Positions 58,688 through 64,000 of a stretch of 64,000 nt of DNA are shown in pieces. Position 1 is the stretch's first letter, and each line of letters starts with the position of its first letter. The DNA comes from Clostridium sp. UBA699 (GTDB lineage Bacteria > Bacillota > Clostridia > Clostridiales > Clostridiaceae). The notes below the pieces were generated by a model. The model was not told the origin of the DNA. It made no database searches and worked only from the letters and a program-made list of their open reading frames with translations. The stretch covers positions 65,762 to 129,761 of the forward strand of contig DBML01000025.1 of assembly GCA_002298915.1 (NCBI GenBank). The letters are read 5' to 3'. A program made the position numbers and the translations under genes.

Positions 58688-59602
58688 ATGAACGGATTCA
58701 GACAGGACATAAAAAAGGAAAAGACTGAGATCATACAGATTAACCTCGGCAACAGGTGCAACCAGACCTGCGAGCACTGCCACGTGAACGGCTCTCCGGA
58801 GGGAGACCTCAACATGGATGGTGAAACTGCCGACAATATAATTGATAAGCTCATCGAGCTGGACGTGGACCAGGTCGAGTTTACCGGAGGAGCTCCCGAG
58901 ATGAACGCGAACCTTCCGCGCTTCATAGAAAAGTTGAGCACGTACGGCAAATCAATCACCGTGAGGACAAACCTTTCCGTGCTTGACCGCCCTGAGTTCG
59001 ACTACTACTTCGACCTTTACAAGAAGTTCAGCGTAAACCTTGTGGCTTCCCTCCCGTGCTACGGCGAGGAGAACGTCGACAAGCAGAGGGGCAAAGGGAC
59101 GTTCGACAAGAGCATCCGCGTCCTGAAGAAGCTGAACGGAATGGGCTACGGAAAAGGCCCTTTGAAGCTCAACCTCGTGTACAATCCTGGCGGCGCTTTC
59201 CTTCCTGGGTCCCAGAGCGAGCTTGAGGAAGCCTACAAGGAAAACCTTCTTAAGGACCACGGCATAGTTTTCGACAGCCTGATAACCATCGCCAACAACC
59301 CGATCAACAGGTTCAGGGAGAAGCTGGAGAAGGAAGGCTGCTACGACAGCTACGTGCAGCTCCTCAAGGACAGCTACAACGAGAATAACCTCGGCAAGCT
59401 CATGTGCAAGAGGCTGATATCTGTTGATTTCAAGGGCAACACCTACGACTGCGATTTCAACCAGGTCCTCGGCATGAAGATGGACGAAAGGAAGTTCTGG
59501 GATCTGGACCTGGAAAACCTGGACAAATGCATTAAGGCCAACGACCATTGCTTCGCCTGCACCGCCGGCTCAGGAAGCAGCTGCTACGGAGCCCTTGAAT
59601 AG
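58688..59602 (+). CDS. ArsS-like radical SAM protein (DUF3641 C-terminus)
   Basis: The 304 aa have the cluster motif C24-x3-C28-x2-C31 in NRCNQTCEHCHVNGSPEG. Then come VEFTGGAPEMNANLP, LKLNLVYNPGGAFLPGSQ, and a C-terminal CFACTAGSGSSCYGA motif. This is the signature of the arsenosugar-biosynthesis radical SAM protein ArsS and its relatives. No ars genes surround it, so the substrate is open. The ATG at 58688 follows TTGGAGG. Confidence 0.87.
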   Translation: MNGFRQDIKKEKTEIIQINLGNRCNQTCEHCHVNGSPEGDLNMDGETADNIIDKLIELDVDQVEFTGGAPEMNANLPRFIEKLSTYGKSITVRTNLSVLDRPEFDYYFDLYKKFSVNLVASLPCYGEENVDKQRGKGTFDKSIRVLKKLNGMGYGKGPLKLNLVYNPGGAFLPGSQSELEEAYKENLLKDHGIVFDSLITIANNPINRFREKLEKEGCYDSYVQLLKDSYNENNLGKLMCKRLISVDFKGNTYDCDFNQVLGMKMDERKFWDLDLENLDKCIKANDHCFACTAGSGSSCYGALE

Positions 59603-59613
59603 AATAGTTGAAC

Positions 59614-59652
59614 CAAGCCGTGACCGGCTAAAACTGCGGTCGCGGTTTTTTT
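59614..59652 (+). terminator. Terminator of the ArsS-like gene
   Basis: CCGTGACCG pairs with CGGTCGCGG (one G-T pair), followed by seven T. Confidence 0.85.
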
Positions 59653-59772
59653 GCGCCTGAATTCACATAATTTCACACGGATATTTCATACCCATCACAA
59701 ATTATCCTGCTATCCTGTGTATATGAACTTGATTATTAAAGGATATTCATTATCCGCAGGGAGCTGTTTTTA

Positions 59773-60702
59773 TTGAAAGAAAGATATGAAAAGACATTTT
59801 TGGCGCTGGGTACCATGAATACGATATGGGCCTGCGGCAATAACAGCAGGAGGGCCGTATCGGCTGCCGCTGACAGGATTATGGATATCCACAGCAGGAT
59901 GTCAGCATACGAAGAGGAAAGCGATGTTGCCCTGATTAACTCATCCGCTGGGTTGTCTCCCCAGGAGATACACCCCGACACCTACGCTCTCCTCGAGAGG
60001 TCGCTGCGTTTTTCCGAGCTGACCGACGGCGCTTTCGACGTGACTGTGAGGCCGCTTACAAGCCTCTGGGGAATCGGCAAGAATAAGGACTACATCCCGG
60101 ACGAAAACGAGGTCGCTGCTGCGCTTAAGCTTGTCGGCTACAGGGACCTTCTTCTCGACAAAGGCCGCTGCACAGCTTTCCTAAGGAAACCCGGCATGTC
60201 CGTGGACCTCGGCGGCATAGCAAAAGGATACGCCGCTGACGAGGTAAGGCGCATCCTCCTTGAGCACGGTATCGGCAGCGCCTTGGTGAACCTCGGAGGG
60301 AACATCGTAACGGTGGGCCTCAGGGAAGAAGGCTTGCCGTGGCAGGTTGGCATCCAGAATCCCATGTCCCCGCGAGGCGGATATATTGGGACCATAGAAG
60401 CCGAGGACAAGGCCGTCGTGACATCGGGGAGCAACGAGCGCTTCTTCGTGAAGGACGGGGTCCGCTACCACCACATCCTAAACCCGCGCACCGGGTACCC
60501 AGCTGAATCGGGGCTCCTGAGCGTGACCGCGGTATGTTGTTCTTCAACGGATGCCGACGCGCTGACAACAGCCCTGTTCGTTTCGGGCACAGCATCAGCC
60601 ATGCAGCTTCTCGGAAGTTTTGGCGCCCAGGCCGTTTTTGTTACGGAGGGCGGCGACATCTTCCTTACGGAAGGCCTGGCAAATTCATTTATAAGGAGCT
60701 AA
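59773..60702 (+). CDS. apbE: FAD:protein FMN transferase
   Basis: The 309 aa carry the ApbE pattern: LGTMNTIWACG, SRMSAYEEESDVALINSSAG, VDLGGIAKGYAADEV near residue 140, GNIVTVGLR, HHILNPRTGYPAES and the metal-site region STDADALTTALFVSG. It attaches FMN to Thr/Ser of partner proteins. It starts at TTG with GGGAG nine bases upstream. No signal peptide is evident, although the substrate is extracytoplasmic. It is followed one base later by its probable substrate gene. Confidence 0.93.
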   Translation: MKERYEKTFLALGTMNTIWACGNNSRRAVSAAADRIMDIHSRMSAYEEESDVALINSSAGLSPQEIHPDTYALLERSLRFSELTDGAFDVTVRPLTSLWGIGKNKDYIPDENEVAAALKLVGYRDLLLDKGRCTAFLRKPGMSVDLGGIAKGYAADEVRRILLEHGIGSALVNLGGNIVTVGLREEGLPWQVGIQNPMSPRGGYIGTIEAEDKAVVTSGSNERFFVKDGVRYHHILNPRTGYPAESGLLSVTAVCCSSTDADALTTALFVSGTASAMQLLGSFGAQAVFVTEGGDIFLTEGLANSFIRS

Positions 60703-60703
60703 C

Positions 60704-62323
60704 ATGATGAACAAGAAACAAAAGATTTCAACAGTTAAAATAACAAGGCATGCCGTGCAGATACTATTCTTCATAATTCTGCCGGGACTCTACATAAACG
60801 CCTTCAGCGGGATAAGGGAGATATACACCGCAGTGCTCGGCGGCAGCTTCAGCGCAGCTCAGATGCTGCCCCAGCTTGTCGAGGCCGCTGTCATAATCCC
60901 TGCTACCGTTCTGCTGGGAAGGTTCTTCTGCGGCTGGATGTGCGCTTTCGGTGCCTTCGGTGACTTCATCTACGGCCTCTCAAGGCGGTTCTTCAAGGTG
61001 AGGTTCAGGATGGGCGAGGGGATCGACCAAGCTCTCAAATACGTGAAGTACCTGGTCCTGATGTTCCTCGTCGCGGTGCTTTGGACCCTCAACCCTACCG
61101 CATTCGACAATATGAGCCCGTGGGATGCTTTCGGGATGCTCACGGCCGTTGGCAAGGCCCCCGCCATCTCCTACATTACAGAGAACATGGCGGTCGGGCT
61201 GATCCTCTTCATACTCATCACTGCCGCCTCCTTCTTCGTCGAAAGGTTCTTCTGCAGGTACCTGTGCCCTCTCGGAGCGGTGTTCGCGCTGACCTCTAAG
61301 CTCAGGATTGCCAAGATAGACAAGCCGAGGACGAAATGCGGGGCCTGCAGGATATGCACGAACAACTGCGCGATGGGCATCCCCCTCTACAAAGACGATG
61401 CCGTCAGCAGCGGCGAATGCATCCAGTGCATGAAGTGCGTGTCGGTTTGCCCTCGCAGGAACGTGTCCCTTGCAGTTACAGACACGGATGTCCGCCCTGC
61501 TGCTGCAGGCATAGCCGTTGTCGCAGCGATGACCGGACTTTACTACGCAGGAAACATCGGCGCGAACGTTGTCGCAGCCGCCGGCACGGGCGCAGACACA
61601 AACATCTCCGTAGCAACCCAGGCGAACAGCCAGAGTTCATCGGACATATACCTTGACGGGACCTACACCGGTACAGGCACAGGCTTCAGGGGTGCCACGA
61701 CAACGGTAAAAGTCACCGTGAATAGCGGCAAGATCACCGACATAACCACGGTTTCCTACGGGGACGACGCGCCGTTCTACAGCAGAGCTTTCTCGAGCAT
61801 AAAGCAGCAGATCATTAACAGCCAGTCAACAAGCGTCAACGCAGTCTCGGGAGCGACGTTCAGCAGCAACGGCATCATGTCCGCTGTTGAGGACGCTCTG
61901 GCGAACGCGAAGGTGACGAGCGCAGCGTCAGGCAGCTCAACGAACAGCAAGAGCAGTTCATCGAGTAGCACAAGCAGCTCAACCAGCTCGTCGAGCAGCA
62001 AATCAGGCAGCACTTCAGCTTCAACATCTTCGAGCGTTTCGACAGCATCTTCTGCATACAAGAACGGAACCTACACAGGAACCGGAACGGGATTCAGGGG
62101 AGCTACGACGAAGGTGTCGGTAACGGTTAAGGGCGGAAAGATAACCGAGATAACGACTATCTCCTACGGGGACGACGCTCCGTTCTACAACAAAGCCTTC
62201 TCAAGCGTAAAGCAGCAGATCATTGACAGCCAGTCAGCAAGCGTCAACGCAGTTTCAGGGGCAACCTTCAGCAGCAAGGGAATCATGTCTGCGGTGGCGG
62301 ACGCACTGAGCCAGGCAAAATAA
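60704..62323 (+). CDS. Membrane 4Fe-4S protein with two FMN-binding domains
   Basis: The 539 aa comprise a NosR/RnfD-like membrane part of about six helices, with FFCGWMCAFG and FFCRYLCPLGAVF. A double 4Fe-4S ferredoxin segment follows (CGACRICTNNCAMG and CIQCMKCVSVCPR, residues ~212-250), then a further helix. Two tandem FMN-binding domains (~320-405 and ~450-535) are joined by a Ser/Thr-rich linker of about 45 residues. Each has VSGATFSS, where ApbE flavinylates the Thr. It probably passes electrons from cytoplasmic carriers to the cell exterior. SD AAGGAGC; operon with apbE. Confidence 0.9.
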   Translation: MMNKKQKISTVKITRHAVQILFFIILPGLYINAFSGIREIYTAVLGGSFSAAQMLPQLVEAAVIIPATVLLGRFFCGWMCAFGAFGDFIYGLSRRFFKVRFRMGEGIDQALKYVKYLVLMFLVAVLWTLNPTAFDNMSPWDAFGMLTAVGKAPAISYITENMAVGLILFILITAASFFVERFFCRYLCPLGAVFALTSKLRIAKIDKPRTKCGACRICTNNCAMGIPLYKDDAVSSGECIQCMKCVSVCPRRNVSLAVTDTDVRPAAAGIAVVAAMTGLYYAGNIGANVVAAAGTGADTNISVATQANSQSSSDIYLDGTYTGTGTGFRGATTTVKVTVNSGKITDITTVSYGDDAPFYSRAFSSIKQQIINSQSTSVNAVSGATFSSNGIMSAVEDALANAKVTSAASGSSTNSKSSSSSSTSSSTSSSSSKSGSTSASTSSSVSTASSAYKNGTYTGTGTGFRGATTKVSVTVKGGKITEITTISYGDDAPFYNKAFSSVKQQIIDSQSASVNAVSGATFSSKGIMSAVADALSQAK

Positions 62324-62330
62324 TAACGAA

Positions 62331-62370
62331 GCACACACTGGAATTTACACCAGTGTGTGCTTTTGTTTTG
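62331..62370 (+). terminator. Terminator of apbE-FMN-binding operon
   Basis: GCACACACTGG pairs with CCAGTGTGTGC, followed by TTTTGTTTTG. Confidence 0.9.
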
Positions 62371-62378
62371 TTCCTATT

Positions 62379-62600
62379 TCACATATGGGTCAGGGCGAAA
62401 TAGAGCGCACCGAATATCACCATCAGCAGAAGGGCGGTGATGCCGTCCCTCATCTTGTCCCTTTCAGTGTAGGAGCTCTCGCCGTCCTTGGGATTCTGAC
62501 CGTAGCCGAGGCTGCAGGCAGTCGGGCACCCGCAGTGCGGGCAGGCTTTCGACTTGTCAGAGATATTACTGCCGCACTCCCTGCATTTTATCAGAGCCAT
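62379..62600 (-). CDS. Small zinc-ribbon membrane protein, 73 aa
   Basis: MALIKCRECGSNISDKSKACPHCG is a zinc ribbon, followed by a linker and one C-terminal hydrophobic segment (ALLLMVIFGALYFAL). AGGAGGTGATATT precedes the ATG at 62600, so the upstream extension is rejected. Function unknown. Confidence 0.8.
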   Translation of the reverse strand: MALIKCRECGSNISDKSKACPHCGCPTACSLGYGQNPKDGESSYTERDKMRDGITALLLMVIFGALYFALTHM

Positions 62601-62680
62601 AATATCACCTCCTAGGGCCATCGTACAACAGAATTGCTGCAGAAAAATCGGATTTGAATGTTTTTTCTGTGTGAAGGCAA

Positions 62681-62722
62681 AAGGGCACCGGAGGTTCCTC
62701 ATACGAGGCTCCCGGTGCCCTT
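62681..62722 (-). terminator. Terminator of hydE
   Basis: AAGGGCACCG pairs with CGGTGCCCTT around an inner hairpin, with TTTTGCC following on the minus strand. Confidence 0.85.
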
Positions 62723-62733
62723 GAAATTCTATA

Positions 62734-63786
62734 TTACCTTGTCCACTCTACGTTGTCGCCCCTTGTGAGGTCGACCTCGAAGCCTGCGCTCTGGATCCTG
62801 CGCTCTATGCACTGCCTGCATTCGGCAGCCTCGTCCCCTGTGCAGATCTTGTTGTCGTACAGCAGGTACTTGTCCCTCACGTCGGTCGGCGAAAGGTTAG
62901 GCATTACGACGTTGGCTCCCGCCTTCAGGCCTTTTTCTCGTCCCAGAGGGTCGATCGTTCCGAGAGCTGTCGTAGCCGGTATAAGCGCCTTCGGAAGCAT
63001 GAGCCTCAGGAGTGCGATCATCAGGATCGTCATCTCGAGCGTCCCCTGGGTTTCGTCCTTGAACTTGGTGTCCTTGTGCGGGATGAACGGTCCTATCCCG
63101 ACCATGTGCGGGTTGAGCTCCTTAAGGAACAGGAGGTCGTCCACCAGGTTCTCGTTCGTCTGGTATGGTGATCCCACCATGAAGCCTGAGCCCACCTGGA
63201 AGCCTATCTTCTTGAGGTTGAAAAGGCATTCCTTCCTTTTGGCCAGGCTCATTGATTCAGGATGGAGCTTTTTGTAGTGCTCCTCGTCGGAAGTCTCGTG
63301 CCTCAGGAGGTACCTGTCGGCGCCCGCATCGAAGAACTTCTTGTAGGATTCGTAGGATTTCTCTCCTATCGAAAGCGTGATGGCGCAGTCCGGGTAGTTT
63401 TCCCTTATGGCCTTTATTATCTCAACTATCTTCTCGTCCGTGTAGAACATGTCCTCGCCGCCCTGGAGCACGAAGGTGCGGTACCCCAGCTCATGGCCCA
63501 TCTTGCAGCATTGGAGTATCTGCTCCACCGTGAGCCTGTACCTTTCGGCGTTCTTGTTGCCGCTCCTTATGCCGCAGTAGTGGCAGTCGTTCTTACAGTA
63601 GTTCGTGAACTCGATGAGACCCCTCATGAAGACCTTGTTCGAGTAGTTCTCGTCTGCAGTTGCTTTCGATTTCTGGAGCAGGTATTCCTTTTCTTCTTCG
63701 TTTATGTTGTTTACAAGGTAGAGCAGTTCCTCTTTTTCTGCGTTGTTTGTTGTATAAAGTTTGTCGATAATAGCTTTAATATCCAT
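62734..63786 (-). CDS. hydE: [FeFe]-hydrogenase H-cluster maturase HydE
   Basis: A radical SAM enzyme of 350 aa with C64-x3-C68-x2-C71 in NYCKNDCHYCGIRSG. Then come TFVLQGGEDMFY, RHETSDEEHYKKLHP and GSGFMVGSPYQT, typical of HydE. It acts with HydF and HydG in assembling the 2Fe subcluster of [FeFe]-hydrogenase, which implies hydrogen metabolism. hydF and hydG are not in the window. GGGGGAAAACG precedes the ATG. Confidence 0.95.
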   Translation of the reverse strand: MDIKAIIDKLYTTNNAEKEELLYLVNNINEEEKEYLLQKSKATADENYSNKVFMRGLIEFTNYCKNDCHYCGIRSGNKNAERYRLTVEQILQCCKMGHELGYRTFVLQGGEDMFYTDEKIVEIIKAIRENYPDCAITLSIGEKSYESYKKFFDAGADRYLLRHETSDEEHYKKLHPESMSLAKRKECLFNLKKIGFQVGSGFMVGSPYQTNENLVDDLLFLKELNPHMVGIGPFIPHKDTKFKDETQGTLEMTILMIALLRLMLPKALIPATTALGTIDPLGREKGLKAGANVVMPNLSPTDVRDKYLLYDNKICTGDEAAECRQCIERRIQSAGFEVDLTRGDNVEWTR

Positions 63787-63822
63787 CGTTTTCCCCCAAA
63801 GGCAACATTATTGATTGATAAA

Positions 63823-63851
63823 ATTATAACATTATTTGCTGACATTTTCAA
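63823..63851 (-). promoter_or_regulatory. Promoter of hydE
   Basis: TTGAAA and TATAAT are separated by exactly 17 bases on the minus strand. Confidence 0.8.
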
Positions 63852-63970
63852 TCAATAATTGTTATTAGATGATTATTGGTTTCCCACGTTTAGTTCGTGA
63901 AACCGTTTTTCTGCTACTATCTTATACCTTATTCCCTACTTTGTAAATAGTATTTATATGTTTTTTAGCT

Positions 63971-64000
63971 GGGGACGGTTAACAACTGTTTGCTGAAAGC
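63971..64000 (+). repeat. GGGACGGTTAAC palindromic element cut by the window end
   Basis: The left arm and AACTGTTTGCTGAAAGC are identical to the 50-bp element at 15033. The right arm lies beyond the window. Confidence 0.88.

Noticed and set aside
61920..62055. Ser/Thr codon repeat region as a separate repeat element
   Set aside because: It is in frame and encodes the low-complexity linker between the two FMN-binding domains.

Overview
The window looks like a piece of chromosome from an anaerobic Clostridia-type Bacillota. The evidence is a [FeFe]-hydrogenase maturase (hydE), T-box and NiCo riboswitch leaders, strong AGGAGG-type ribosome binding sites, a GerMN lipoprotein, an ECF transporter S component and a glgC/glgD heterodimer system. 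Coding DNA is moderately GC-rich with heavy AGG (Arg) and ATA (Ile) use. Intergenic DNA is AT-rich. I cannot assign a genus.

Layout. 1-8 kb: the 3' part of gltB, two small unknown genes (one AT-rich and flanked by duplicated terminators), an RlmL-type rRNA methyltransferase and a DEAD-box-family helicase. 8-16 kb: an Rh-type ammonium transporter bracketed by two near-identical palindromic repeats, gamma-glutamyltransferase, a CopB-type copper ATPase and small accessory genes. 16-25 kb: hemerythrin, a TPR protein, an RsgI-M-like secreted protein behind an unidentified structured leader, a YhhN protein, then a NiCo-riboswitch-controlled operon (P-type ATPase, zinc-ribbon protein, Ser/Thr kinase, 4Fe-4S protein). 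25-33 kb: membrane proteins, then tandem T-boxes driving aspS2-gatCAB (indirect Asn/Gln-tRNA synthesis). 33-40 kb: the glycogen operon glgC-glgD-glgA-glgP and a GreA-like factor. 40-47 kb: DUF5661, DUF4434, tRNA-Glu(CTC), a GerMN lipoprotein, a REP-associated tyrosine transposase (RAYT), AlaX, an ECF S component and a hydrolase. 47-64 kb: a SWIM/SNF2 helicase, paired radical-SAM genes, DUF1846, a flavin reductase, Cys T-box-cysK, ilvE, an ArsS-like radical SAM, apbE with its flavinylated 4Fe-4S/FMN-binding membrane partner, and hydE.

The dominant unexplained structure is a family of about 23 dispersed palindromic elements built on GGGACGGTTAAC...GTTAACCGTCCC, 50-93 bp when complete, plus solo half-elements. 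They sit between genes through the accessory regions and are absent from the 13-kb gat-glg housekeeping block. One resident RAYT (43626-44567) is the obvious candidate mobiliser. The elements fall into subfamilies by loop sequence, mostly share one orientation, and show compensatory arm changes. They also intrude on genes: two genes take their stop codon from a repeat, and one gene (DUF4434) translates a repeat half as its N-terminus.

The second notable system is the NiCo riboswitch operon, which ties a non-canonical P2-type ATPase, a kinase, a Cys-rich zinc-ribbon protein and an Fe-S protein to Ni/Co sensing. The third is the tandem T-box ahead of aspS2-gatCAB: the first specifier reads GAAC (overlapping Glu and Asn codons) and the second reads AAC only.

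All family calls come from reading motifs. No database search was run.
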